Assembly (NCBI GenBank): GCA_038734945.1
Contig: JAVYOA010000002.1
Location: 124,001 to 188,000 of the forward strand
Direction of reading: 5' to 3'
DNA length: 64,000 bases
DNA from: Fervidicoccaceae archaeon
GTDB lineage: Archaea > Thermoproteota > Thermoprotei_A > Sulfolobales > Fervidicoccaceae
Shown: one piece after another, positions 35,950-44,389 of the stretch
Numbering within the stretch: position 1 is the first letter of the stretch
Layout: every line of letters begins with the position of its first letter
Program-made: the position numbers and the translations under genes
The notes under the pieces: model-generated
Seen by the model: only the letters and a program-made list of their open reading frames with translations
Databases searched by the model: none
What the model was told of the DNA's origin: nothing

Positions 35950-36726
35950 TTAGATATTGGATTCGAACTCATTCATCTCTGAGATGATCCCCTGTATTCT
36001 CCCGAAGAGCTCCTCCAGCCCCTCTTCGCTTGTGCTTGAAACTGGAACAAAGTCGAATCCCACATCAAGAAGAAGATTGGCAAAGCTCTCAATTAGCTCT
36101 CTGGTTGATGCTCTTTCCAGTTCCGAAACTCTCTCAATTATTATAGTTGGATCATCTCTTAGTTCATATAGCTCATCTAGGTGCTCTCTATCCAAAGTAT
36201 CTACCTTTGTAATCGCATTTATCTGTGGAAAGCTGTGTCTGAGACTGACACTATAGGAGAGCAAAAGCATGGAGATTAAGCTATCAATCCTTGTCGCAAA
36301 AACAGCATCCACTAGAAAAACCACTACTGTCCTGTTTTTTGGGGCAATTCTCTCTATAAGCAAGTTTCCAGTTGGTCTATATGCAAAGAGCTCCATCTGA
36401 CCTGGAGTATCCAGCAGGTTATATTCACTCTCTACCCGTTCTATTTCTTTGTGCACTTCCCCTATTTTTGTGAACAAGTAATCCATGCTCACTAGAAGGG
36501 CGCCGTTCGGACCCAGTCCTCTGCTTATAGCTATATCTCGCGCATTAACAAAGGTCCTAACATCAACATCAGGGCTATACGGAATGCTCTCAATTGCTGG
36601 ATCTAGGTTTATCCTTGACACGCCTATTCCATTGAACTCTAGCCAGTCTCCCAAGGATTGAGTTAGTGTTGTTTTTCCTGAACCAGCAGGTCCTATGAAG
36701 ACTATATACTTACCTCTTCCCTCCAC
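35950..36726 (-). CDS. GPN-loop GTPase
   Basis: A 258-residue GTPase of the GPN family (XAB1/Npa3-like). It has the P-loop GPAGSGKTT at the N-terminus, the defining Gly-Pro-Asn loop in GLGPNGALL near residue 73, and LLDTPGQMELFAY (G3). Eukaryotic members assist RNA polymerase II assembly; the archaeal role is unsettled. The GTG at 36726 overlaps amrS by 17 bases and is preceded by GAGGAG. Confidence 0.93.
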   Translation of the reverse strand: MEGRGKYIVFIGPAGSGKTTLTQSLGDWLEFNGIGVSRINLDPAIESIPYSPDVDVRTFVNARDIAISRGLGPNGALLVSMDYLFTKIGEVHKEIERVESEYNLLDTPGQMELFAYRPTGNLLIERIAPKNRTVVVFLVDAVFATRIDSLISMLLLSYSVSLRHSFPQINAITKVDTLDREHLDELYELRDDPTIIIERVSELERASTRELIESFANLLLDVGFDFVPVSSTSEEGLEELFGRIQGIISEMNEFESNI

Positions 36727-37768
36727 TTCTCCTCACCACCACGTTCAATTTATATCCGCAATATGGACATCTTCCCTCTTCATCCAGAACATTTCTTTTG
36801 ACAAAGAAGCCCTCCCTCTCTATAACAACATTTCCACATTTAGGACACCGAGTGCTCTCTAGTGGATGTCCCCATACATTACCTATATAAACATGCTTGA
36901 GGCCAGCATTTCTTGCTTCAACAGAAAGCTCTTCGAGCTTTTCAATCTCCGTAGGGGGTAGCGAAGTTAGTTTATAGCTGGGATAAAATCTGAGAAGATG
37001 GAACGGAACCTCCTCGCTTAGCTCTGAGGCTATCCAGCTCGCAAGCTTTCCCAAATCACCCTTGTTATCCCCAATTCTTGGGACTATCAAGTTTGTTATC
37101 TCTATGAAGATGCGCTTTTCCTTCAGTATCTTGAGGAATTCATAGATAGGTGATGGATCGGGAACGCTCATATATTTTCTATAAAAATCAGGATTTCCGC
37201 TGGCCTTGAAATCGACCGTGGCTGCATTTAAATATGGATAGAACTCCTCTATGGCTTCTGGGCTCATGTACCCATTTGTTACTATGGTGGTAAAAAGACC
37301 CTCTTTTACTGCTAATTTTGCTACATCGTACATATACTCATAGAAAATTGTAGGTTCATTGTATGTGAAGGATATACCGTCGGCCTTGTACCTTTTAGCA
37401 ATCTCCACAATTTCTTCAGGTTCTCTGAACTCACCATATAGCCCTCTCTCCAATCTCGATTGACTGATTTCCCAATTTTGACAGAACGAACAGAAAAAGT
37501 TACAGCCTACTGTTGATATGGATAGTACCCTTGAGGAGGGCATGTAGTGCATCAGAGGCTTTTTCTCTATGGGATCCATTGCTATTGCTGTGAGGAGCCC
37601 ATAAACATATGTATAGAGAGTGCCTCCCTCGTTCTTTCTAACTCCACATACTCCAAATTTTCCTGGAGCTATTATGCAGTATCTGCTGCACAAATTGCAT
37701 TTGACATATCCCTTTGAATTGTATCGGATCCAATGCTCTGCTACTCTCTTGTTCTTGCTTATTGCCAT
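36710..37768 (-). CDS. amrS: AmmeMemoRadiSam system radical SAM enzyme
   Basis: A 352-residue enzyme with the radical SAM motif CNFFCSFC (cysteines 89, 93 and 96). The N-terminus carries the family-specific cysteines in CNLCSRYC...GVCGVR (24, 27, 31, 41), and the C-terminus a zinc-ribbon-like pair of CxxC (308, 311, 334, 337). The EKKPLMHYMP stretch is typical of AmrS. Partners MEMO and AMMECR1 are not in this window. The reaction is unknown in archaea. It overlaps the GPN GTPase downstream and a degenerate paralogue upstream, so all are one operon. Confidence 0.93.
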   Translation of the reverse strand: MAISKNKRVAEHWIRYNSKGYVKCNLCSRYCIIAPGKFGVCGVRKNEGGTLYTYVYGLLTAIAMDPIEKKPLMHYMPSSRVLSISTVGCNFFCSFCQNWEISQSRLERGLYGEFREPEEIVEIAKRYKADGISFTYNEPTIFYEYMYDVAKLAVKEGLFTTIVTNGYMSPEAIEEFYPYLNAATVDFKASGNPDFYRKYMSVPDPSPIYEFLKILKEKRIFIEITNLIVPRIGDNKGDLGKLASWIASELSEEVPFHLLRFYPSYKLTSLPPTEIEKLEELSVEARNAGLKHVYIGNVWGHPLESTRCPKCGNVVIEREGFFVKRNVLDEEGRCPYCGYKLNVVVRRSGGKR

Positions 37769-38589
37769 TCTTGCTCCTCCCTCCTCAATAGTTCAATTCC
37801 TTTCATCAGAAGATTTTTATTGACCCATTTTTTATCAGGCTCTCTGAGGAAAACCTTCTTTTGGCATCTTGGACATTTTGTAGAATCAGAAAATTGACTC
37901 ACTGAAGAAAAGAAATTTTTGAATGAAATTAAGGGAAATCCACAGCTTAGGCATCTAGTTGAGGCAGAATCGGAGGAACCAAACCAAAAATCGTGGATAT
38001 AGATGTTTAGATTTTTTGAACTTATGAAGCTGCTAACACCAATTGGTTTTAGAACAAAAATGTGTATTGGAATGCTAGAAATGTTAAGATAGAGTTTCAA
38101 AGTGTTTGTTAGCTCTTCTCTGCTGTTAACTCCAATATGCACTTCGATCATTGGTAAATCCTCCAAGGTCCTGCCCTTAAAGTGCGATAAGAAAGAGGCA
38201 TTCCTTTCAGCTTCTCCTTTTAAATATAGAACAAAGTACTCAACATAGTTTTCAACAAAGCTGAAATCATTCAATGAAGCTGGTGCTGCTATGCCAAGAT
38301 CTATGGATTTCTCTTCGGCTATCCCCCTCATAAAAGAAAGCTCCTCTTCTGTGGGATGGGAGCATTCTATTAGATGAAGCATGGAAGGTGAGTATTTGTC
38401 TATGAATTCTTCCAAGGAGTGCACATTGAATTCTATTTCTTTCAAACTTCCCAAGATGTACCATGGAGGGACCTCCGACTGTAAACAGGATGCTGAGAAC
38501 AGTACTAAGATTTTCCTAAAAGCTGAATAGTGAAACATATATAATCTTTCATTGAGAGTGAGAAATGCCCCACTAAATAGCATTTTCAT
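37759..38589 (-). CDS. Degenerate AmrS paralogue lacking the radical SAM cysteines
   Basis: A 276-residue protein without a recognised family name. Its C-terminus copies that of AmrS: STRC and CP.C with the second pair 23 residues after the first (cysteines 213, 216, 239 and 242), the same 23-residue spacing as in AmrS (311 to 334), and IHDFWFGSSDSASTRC aligns with YIGNVWGHPLESTRC. The middle part can be aligned weakly. No CxxxCxxC is present; only one cysteine (35) remains near the expected position, so no radical SAM cluster can form. It may be a structural partner or regulator of AmrS. It overlaps amrS by 10 bases and DUF504 by one base. The ATG at 38589 or a Met three codons later may start it. 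Confidence 0.65.
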   Translation of the reverse strand: MKMLFSGAFLTLNERLYMFHYSAFRKILVLFSASCLQSEVPPWYILGSLKEIEFNVHSLEEFIDKYSPSMLHLIECSHPTEEELSFMRGIAEEKSIDLGIAAPASLNDFSFVENYVEYFVLYLKGEAERNASFLSHFKGRTLEDLPMIEVHIGVNSREELTNTLKLYLNISSIPIHIFVLKPIGVSSFISSKNLNIYIHDFWFGSSDSASTRCLSCGFPLISFKNFFSSVSQFSDSTKCPRCQKKVFLREPDKKWVNKNLLMKGIELLRREEQEWQ

Positions 38590-38843
38590 CACTGCTCTTC
38601 AGCAGTTTTTCTATCTATAATTACTCTATTACCAATTTCAATTTTGATTATTCGATGAATTGGAATTACTGAGCCTTCCTTCAGAATTATCTGGTCAAAT
38701 TGGGTTATTTCATCTATCTGATCCCCCGTTATAACTCTGGTTCCCCCCTCCACAAGCCTATCCCTAATGAATATCTTGTATTTCTCCTTAAACGTAGAGC
38801 CGCGAATTTCCTTGAGAACTCCCAAAATAGTCCTTCTAGTCAT
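38589..38843 (-). CDS. DUF504 / UPF0248 family protein
   Basis: An 84-residue protein with the DUF504 layout: RRTILGVLKEIRG at the start, GTRVITGDQIDEI in the middle and VIPIHRIIKIEIGNRVI near the end. Related archaeal proteins are small, basic and often near RNA-processing genes; a role is unproven. The ATG at 38843 gives the usual length; a longer frame to 38885 would run through a strong hairpin. First gene of the amrS-GPN operon. Confidence 0.8.
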   Translation of the reverse strand: MTRRTILGVLKEIRGSTFKEKYKIFIRDRLVEGGTRVITGDQIDEITQFDQIILKEGSVIPIHRIIKIEIGNRVIIDRKTAEEQ

Positions 38844-38857
38844 AAGAAGATTCCTCT

Positions 38858-38875
38858 CCCCGCTGTTCAGCGGGG
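38858..38875. repeat. Perfect inverted repeat in the leader of the DUF504 gene
   Basis: CCCCGCTG and CAGCGGGG separated by two bases form an 18-base perfect palindrome, 15-32 bases upstream of the DUF504 ATG. On the transcript it would fold into a stable GC-rich hairpin whose 3' arm abuts the GGAGAGGA that may serve as ribosome binding site. It stands out in an AT-rich region. It could be a regulatory hairpin, a protein operator or a remnant of a small mobile element; nothing else of an element is present. Confidence 0.55.
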
Positions 38876-39145
38876 AAATATGCATTATTTGTTTCTCATT
38901 ACTTCCTAATAAGCTGTTTCTTCTATCTCGTAGCTGTTCTTTTTCTTTGAAAATGGAGGAGTTTCTGAGAAGTTTAGAGCTGCATTCCAGGCTGGAGCTT
39001 GTTTAAGCTATGAGCACGTCTTGAAAGCTTTGCTCCCTCTTTATACAGCATATAGTTCTGGGATATGCTAATTTCCATAGCTCCTACGCGCTATCTCTTT
39101 AATAAAGAGGGGTGTTTTTTAAAGTGCCAACTAAATTCAGAGTGC
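38876..39145. other. Non-coding gap between the unknown gene and the amrS operon
   Basis: With the hairpin this gap is about 300 bases. I find no convincing gene, tRNA or C/D box RNA on either strand. It holds a short palindrome CTCTTTAATAAAGAG at 39095-39109, 37 bases after the stop of the minus-strand gene at 39146, followed on that strand by A/T-rich sequence, which could mark transcript termination. The half nearest DUF504 presumably carries the promoter of the four-gene operon, but no TATA box stands out. Confidence 0.5.
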
Positions 39146-40513
39146 TCACCCCAAGAAGTATATATTGCTGTGGCTTCCTCTCCTTTTCTGAAGCAAATTT
39201 TTCAAGTGAAGCGTGTTGAGCAGATTTTCAGCTAAGCCTTCACCGAGAATGCTTGAGATGTCTCCCGCTTCAATGCAGCCATTGAGTCTCAGAGAAATGC
39301 TGATCTTTTCTGAAACAATCTTGGAAAGCTCTCCTTTGAGAAGCGGAAAGAAGCTCCTGATATATCCATCTATGACTGAAGCACTAACTTCCGCTGGGCG
39401 ACAAATTGAATATATTCTATCGTTCTCTACATATCTCGATAGAAGCCTGAGTTTTTGAGGTAATGAATCCAGAGATATTATGATTCTAGTTTTTCTCTGA
39501 GATGGATTGCTCTGAATCATTTCTCTTAGTTCCTCCAACATTGCTCTCGAAAAGGCTCTGAGTCTGTAGTTCTGTACTTCATTGGTCAGCGCTTCTGCCT
39601 CCTCAATGTTTGCTGAAGCTATTACAGCGTCATTTTTCCAACTCGAAAAGGTTGCATGCTCCTTTAGGGCAAAGGAAAGGCTGTATGTCAAGGAAGTCAT
39701 GTACTTCAGTATGAATAGAGAGACGAAGCGATCGAGCGGAAATATTCTTCCTGTTCCTATCTTCTTGAGCTCCTTTTCTGCAGCATCTAGATAGCTTAAT
39801 ATGCCTCCGAAGGGCTTTTCTCTGCTTCGTCTATGAATTGTTCGCAGAGGGCAAACAATTCCCCTATTAAATGGACACCTGGAGCTTCCCATGTATCTCG
39901 GGCATTCTAGCTTCTCTCCCTTAAAGATGCATGTTGGACCGAATTTAGGAACCAATTCGACCGAATATGTGAGCTTCCTATATGCCTTGATTATATGAAA
40001 TGAATATGCTGCTGTGAAGGGTATCAGTGAGGAGATTTCTTCGTAGGGAAGAAGAAAGCTCCCATTGTTCTTTATTCCATGAATCTTAGATACAATAACA
40101 GTATCTTCTTTCACAAGAACTCCTAGATGAACACCTCCTTCCAAAGAAACAAGATCTATTTTCTTCCCAATATCTTCACCTAGCTTTTGAAATACTTCTT
40201 TGGAACTAAGGGATTCTTGGAGGAGGAGGTATCCTTTCTTAGCTGCTGCAGGCTCCAAATTACTTCCGAAAATTTCCGAAAGGAGAAAAGAAAATTTTTC
40301 AGGACTTGAATAAACTATTTTTCTGTTTTTTCCCCCAACAAGAGTGAAGCCCTTGGAGCATTTTCCCTGATCCAGGCAATCTGCTATCCTGCGCAAATAT
40401 CTTGAGAGGCTGAGCTCAGGCAATATATTCTCATTGAAGCCCCCGCATATCCTCAGATAGCCTATCTCTCTGCATTCCTCTCCATCTATATCTTCAGCTG
40501 ACAAGTGACTCAA
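39146..40513 (-). CDS. Unknown protein with a four-cysteine cluster
   Basis: A 455-residue protein I do not recognise. The centre has four cysteines, C195, C204, C213 and C221 (spacings x8, x8, x7), in a basic, proline-containing context (CPRYMGSSRCPF), which could bind zinc or an iron-sulfur cluster. The N-terminal 180 residues look like a mixed alpha/beta domain, the rest is mostly helical with many serines and basic residues; no membrane segment or Walker motif. Other cysteines (14, 23, 46, 52) are scattered in the N-terminal part. It starts at a TTG at 40513 without a clear site and diverges from the lipoate ligase genes by about 100 bases. It is a single gene with normal codon use. Confidence 0.6.
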   Translation of the reverse strand: MSHLSAEDIDGEECREIGYLRICGGFNENILPELSLSRYLRRIADCLDQGKCSKGFTLVGGKNRKIVYSSPEKFSFLLSEIFGSNLEPAAAKKGYLLLQESLSSKEVFQKLGEDIGKKIDLVSLEGGVHLGVLVKEDTVIVSKIHGIKNNGSFLLPYEEISSLIPFTAAYSFHIIKAYRKLTYSVELVPKFGPTCIFKGEKLECPRYMGSSRCPFNRGIVCPLRTIHRRSREKPFGGILSYLDAAEKELKKIGTGRIFPLDRFVSLFILKYMTSLTYSLSFALKEHATFSSWKNDAVIASANIEEAEALTNEVQNYRLRAFSRAMLEELREMIQSNPSQRKTRIIISLDSLPQKLRLLSRYVENDRIYSICRPAEVSASVIDGYIRSFFPLLKGELSKIVSEKISISLRLNGCIEAGDISSILGEGLAENLLNTLHLKNLLQKRRGSHSNIYFLG

Positions 40514-40610
40514 TCCTGCCTGATACTCGAATAAGCATATCGAAAGTATTTTTTGCCAGAAGGATCTAAATTTTTTTCCACTGTTTTTTCAATGGAACTG
40601 GGTGTAGCAA

Positions 40611-40895
40611 TTGAAAATACTAAGAGGAGAAAAGAAGCTGAAGAAAGGTCTGGTAAGGGTGAAAATGGAGATTGATGATAATGGAAGAATTGAGAGTATT
40701 ACCATAACAGGGGATTTCTTCATGATTCCCGAGGATTCTCTATGGAAGCTGGAAGAAGAGCTGATTGGAGCAAAGCTTGAAAGAGAGGAGATTTTGAAAA
40801 TTATTAAAAAAGTATTCGAGGAAACAAGAGCAACACTTGTTGGCTCTTCACCAGAGGAACTTACTGAAGCTATCTTGGAGGTTGAGGAAATTTGA
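40611..40895 (+). CDS. lplB: Lipoate-protein ligase accessory subunit (C-terminal domain, LplB type)
   Basis: A 94-residue protein matching the C-terminal domain of bacterial LplA, which in archaea such as Thermoplasma is a separate subunit. It begins KILRGEKKLKKGLVRVKMEIDDNGRIESI (given by its ends), with the GDFFMIPEDSLWKLEEELIG region typical of this domain. Needed for the adenylation step of lipoate attachment. The TTG at 40611 follows GGGTG at six bases, and it overlaps lplA by four bases. Confidence 0.87.
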   Translation: MKILRGEKKLKKGLVRVKMEIDDNGRIESITITGDFFMIPEDSLWKLEEELIGAKLEREEILKIIKKVFEETRATLVGSSPEELTEAILEVEEI

Positions 40896-41665
40896 GCGGT
40901 GAGCTTAGAGTAGTTCTCACAGAATACCCGGAAAATTCCTATATGAACATGTCCTATGAGGAGGCCTTCTTTCTGAGCAGATGCAATGATTGGTCCAATG
41001 ATATTCTAAGGATATGGAGAAATGAGAATGCTGTAGTTATTGGAATCTTTCAGAGGGCAGATGAAGAGGTGGATCTGGATTTTGCCAGAGAAAAAAACAT
41101 TCAGGTTGTCAGGAGATTCACAGGTGGAGGAGCTGTGTATCATGATCTGGGAAATATCAACTTTGCTCTCTCCACGAAGATCCCTTCCAGCATGCCAAGA
41201 GGGGTTGACTTTCTCTATGAAAATCTAATAAATGGAGCGCTGGAAGCCTTAAGGCGTTTAGGATTCTCGCCAGCAAAGGAAAACATCAATGATATTGTGA
41301 TAGAGGGAAAAAAGGTGATCGGGGTAGCTGGAAGCCTGAGAGGAGATTGTGCGTTTCTGCATGGAGCTATGCTCTTCTCAACAAACCTGAGCACTCTTTC
41401 GAGAGTTCTAAAGGTTCCCCTAAAAAAACTCCAGGATAAAAAGATTGAATCTGTGAAGTACAGAGTATCAACAATTTCTCATTTGAAGCCGGAGCTTAGG
41501 TCAAAAGATGTGATCTCTGCTCTTATAGATGGATTTTCTGAGACCCTCGATTCTAGAGGTTATTATTTTGACATGCCCTTTGAAAAGGAGATAGAGTTGG
41601 CCAGAAAGCTCTATGCAGAGAAATACTCGACAAGCGCTTGGAACATGGAAAGAAGAAGGCCTTAA
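40892..41665 (+). CDS. lplA: Lipoate-protein ligase A, catalytic subunit
   Basis: A 257-residue BPL/LplA-fold enzyme. Motifs are AVVIGIFQRADEEVD, the RRFTGGGAVYHDLGNINFAL loop (about residues 71-90), and DIVIEGKKVIGVAGSLRG with the catalytic-type lysine. It attaches lipoate to proteins such as glycine cleavage H or 2-oxoacid dehydrogenase E2; none is encoded in this window. It starts at a TTG inside the last codons of lplB, with GAGG upstream, so the two subunits are coupled. Confidence 0.92.
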   Translation: MSGELRVVLTEYPENSYMNMSYEEAFFLSRCNDWSNDILRIWRNENAVVIGIFQRADEEVDLDFAREKNIQVVRRFTGGGAVYHDLGNINFALSTKIPSSMPRGVDFLYENLINGALEALRRLGFSPAKENINDIVIEGKKVIGVAGSLRGDCAFLHGAMLFSTNLSTLSRVLKVPLKKLQDKKIESVKYRVSTISHLKPELRSKDVISALIDGFSETLDSRGYYFDMPFEKEIELARKLYAEKYSTSAWNMERRRP

Positions 41666-41712
41666 TACCCTTCGAATAATCAGGTTAAATTGTCAGGAGG
41701 TAGGGTATCATA

Positions 41713-43332
41713 ATGGTTCACTGGATTTACGAAATAGCAGATAGTGTTGAGAAAAGGGCCAGAGAGAGGGGGATCAAGGAAATCACACTCAACGGTGGGC
41801 TATCAGTTTCAGGTCTTCAACATATAGGAAGGCTTAGAGGAGAAGTGCTGATTGGAGAAGCTGTTAGGAGGATCTTGGAAAAAAGAGGATATAGAGTTAA
41901 GCAGCTCATTGTTCTCTATACACAGGATGCTTGGAAGGGAAAAGAAGGGCAGCTGAAACAATTTGAAAGAAACGAAGGAGAAAAGTACATTGGACACCCT
42001 CTAATTAGAGTTCCTGATCCGCACGGATGCCACGGCAACTGGGTAGAACACTACTGGGAAGATTTTGGTGGAGTGCTAGATAAGTTCTCAGATGGGAAAA
42101 TAGAAATTGTAAAAACAACTGATCTGTATTCTAGAGAACTGAAAGATGTGGCCAAGGAATTCATTGAAAAAAAGGAGCTTACTAGATCTGTTGTGAACAA
42201 ATACAGAGGGAGAAATCCCTATCCAGAAGATTGGATACCAATAGAGCCAATATGCGAAAAATGTGGGAGGATAGATACTACAAAAGCTGTCAAAATAGAC
42301 GGAGAGTTTGTGGAGTACAAATGCAGAAACTGTGGATATCAAGGACGGACAAAAATTGATAATGGTAAGCTGAACTGGAGGCTGGAATGGTCGGGGATCT
42401 GGAAGGCTCTCAGAATTGATTTTGAACCATTCGGAAAAGACCATGCCACCCCCGGAGGAAGCAGAGATAGCTGTGTGGAATTAGCTCGAACCGTTTTGAA
42501 CATTGAGCCTCCGATAGGGCTTCCCTATGAATGGGTTGCTATAAGGAAAGATGGAAAGGAAATGGACATGGGCTCAAGTGATTTTATTGGAATTACGCCC
42601 AGAGATTGGCTCTCTATCGCCCATCCGGAGGTTCTCAGGTATATATACTACTTCACTCCTCCCAGAAAAAGAATTGTCATTGATCTCGAAGAAATTCCGC
42701 AGTACTATGAGCTCTTCTATAGAGGAGAGAGGTCGTACTTTGCTTTGAAAGAAGGAAGGGAAATGGGGGATGAAGATAGATATGCTGCTGAGAATTATGA
42801 ACTATCATTGCTAGGCGAGCCTCCAGAAAAGCTTCCATTCCAGTTATCATACTACACAGCAGCTCTTCTGGTTCAATCACTTCCAAAGGACAACTTCACT
42901 GAAGCGGCAATGAAGAGGCTCAGATCCTCTAAGATTATTCCAGAGGAGCTATCAGAGTTCGAAAAGAAGAGGATATCAGAAATATTGACGAAGGCTCTAG
43001 TTTGGGTGGAAAGAATTGCTCCTGAACAGATAAAGTACAGCATATCCCCGGCTATCCCATCTGAAGTTAGGAGTGCACTGAAGTTCAGAGATTCGCTGAT
43101 TGAATTAGGAAAGAGAATAATTTCGCTTGAAAATTGGAGCGAGGATGCTATAAAAGAAGCAATGATTAACCATACATCGAACATGTCAGTAGATGAGAGA
43201 AAGGAGTTCTATAGGGAATTTTATATTGTCATGCTTGGAAAGGAGAGCGGGCCTAGAGCTGCGCCGCTGCTCTCAGCTCTTGGAAAGGAAATAGTGAAGA
43301 AGAAGCTTTTGGAAGAGCTCGAGAGTAATTGA
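41713..43332 (+). CDS. lysS: Lysyl-tRNA synthetase, class I
   Basis: A 539-residue class I LysRS, the form found in most archaea and unrelated to the class II enzyme. The HIGH-type motif is SGLQHIGRLRGE near residue 34, the KMSKS-type motif is KEMDMGSSD near residue 279, and a zinc ribbon (CEKCGR and CRNCGY) lies between. The C-terminal helical domain binds the anticodon. GGAGGT is 11 bases before the ATG, longer than usual. It converges with the ATPase genes, leaving 22 bases. Confidence 0.95.
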   Translation: MVHWIYEIADSVEKRARERGIKEITLNGGLSVSGLQHIGRLRGEVLIGEAVRRILEKRGYRVKQLIVLYTQDAWKGKEGQLKQFERNEGEKYIGHPLIRVPDPHGCHGNWVEHYWEDFGGVLDKFSDGKIEIVKTTDLYSRELKDVAKEFIEKKELTRSVVNKYRGRNPYPEDWIPIEPICEKCGRIDTTKAVKIDGEFVEYKCRNCGYQGRTKIDNGKLNWRLEWSGIWKALRIDFEPFGKDHATPGGSRDSCVELARTVLNIEPPIGLPYEWVAIRKDGKEMDMGSSDFIGITPRDWLSIAHPEVLRYIYYFTPPRKRIVIDLEEIPQYYELFYRGERSYFALKEGREMGDEDRYAAENYELSLLGEPPEKLPFQLSYYTAALLVQSLPKDNFTEAAMKRLRSSKIIPEELSEFEKKRISEILTKALVWVERIAPEQIKYSISPAIPSEVRSALKFRDSLIELGKRIISLENWSEDAIKEAMINHTSNMSVDERKEFYREFYIVMLGKESGPRAAPLLSALGKEIVKKKLLEELESN

Positions 43333-43354
43333 GCTTGTAACTGCATCAAGTTCG

Positions 43355-44389
43355 CTAAATTGAAGCTTTTTCGACTGCTTCAATGCAGGATATGCCGGAG
43401 CCTAACTCCATCAATAGCTTCATTATTTCGCTTTTTTCTGTCTCTATATTGAGGACCACTGCCAGAGGCAGCGCCGGAGTGAAAGGATAAGAAGCATATC
43501 TAAGTGATGCCGTTCTTCGCGCTTGCCTTCTCAATGATCTGACTATCTGGAGCTCAGGACTTTCACCTTTCTCGACAGTACCACCATATTGAGTGATTAT
43601 TTTGGAAAATAGCTGAGCTATCCCCTCACTCTGAATAGATTCCAGTATTTCCTTGCCTCTCACTCTGCATCCTCTTGCTTTCTCTATTATCGAGGTCGTT
43701 ACGCGATTGCTTCCATCAATTCTCACGGCATTAACTGAAAGAAATAGAATCTTCTCATCTATATAATAGCAGAGAGTATCTAAAATCTCCTGCTTCCTAA
43801 TTTGATTAAGCTCAGATACTTTCCTATTAAGTAATTCTATTATATTCAAAAAGAGAGAGAGCTGAAATGTGCTGATTCCTCCTCCTTCTTCTAGAGATTT
43901 CAGAGATTGGAGAAGTGCTTCCCTAATTTCTTTTTTGCTAACTATTTTTTGAATCACAGTTTTTATTTGAGGCGGTGAGCTTCCAAGGGTAAAGGCAGTT
44001 TGCTCCACCAGGTTTCTAAGCAATTCCCCTTCATTTTTTGGCATTGCTGAAATAGCTCTTGAGAGATCTCCCGTGGACTCGAATATTTTTATTCCCAATA
44101 GAACTGAAGAAATTTTCTCCCACGATAGAATTATTTCTATTATTTCTTCTGCTTCTGTTGGAGCTAGCTCTAATATCTTCTCCACCCTTTTTTCTGCTGC
44201 CAATTCCAGCTGAGCAGAGAGCTCCATGAGGTTTCTTATCCCTGCTGGTATGTCATAGCCATGATCTCTTAGAATCTGCGCAATTTTTTCTGGTGCTTCT
44301 CCTTCACATATTTCTCTAAGTGACTGCTGTGTGAAGAACTTTTCCTTCTGTGCATAAAGCTTTGGAAGAAGATATTGGTAAGTCTTCAA
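43355..44389 (-). CDS. atpC: A-type ATP synthase subunit C
   Basis: A 344-residue helical protein matching subunit C (d in eukaryotic V-ATPase), the central-stalk socket that couples the rotor ring to the A1 head. Typical features are the repeated YxxLLPKLYA-like start, DEKILFLSVNAVRIDG and a C-terminal stretch YPFTPALPLAVVLNIE, which recalls the usual PF.I...Y.. region. The TTG at 44389 follows GGGGGT and overlaps subunit H by four bases. Other ATP synthase subunits are not in the window. Confidence 0.85.
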   Translation of the reverse strand: MKTYQYLLPKLYAQKEKFFTQQSLREICEGEAPEKIAQILRDHGYDIPAGIRNLMELSAQLELAAEKRVEKILELAPTEAEEIIEIILSWEKISSVLLGIKIFESTGDLSRAISAMPKNEGELLRNLVEQTAFTLGSSPPQIKTVIQKIVSKKEIREALLQSLKSLEEGGGISTFQLSLFLNIIELLNRKVSELNQIRKQEILDTLCYYIDEKILFLSVNAVRIDGSNRVTTSIIEKARGCRVRGKEILESIQSEGIAQLFSKIITQYGGTVEKGESPELQIVRSLRRQARRTASLRYASYPFTPALPLAVVLNIETEKSEIMKLLMELGSGISCIEAVEKASI

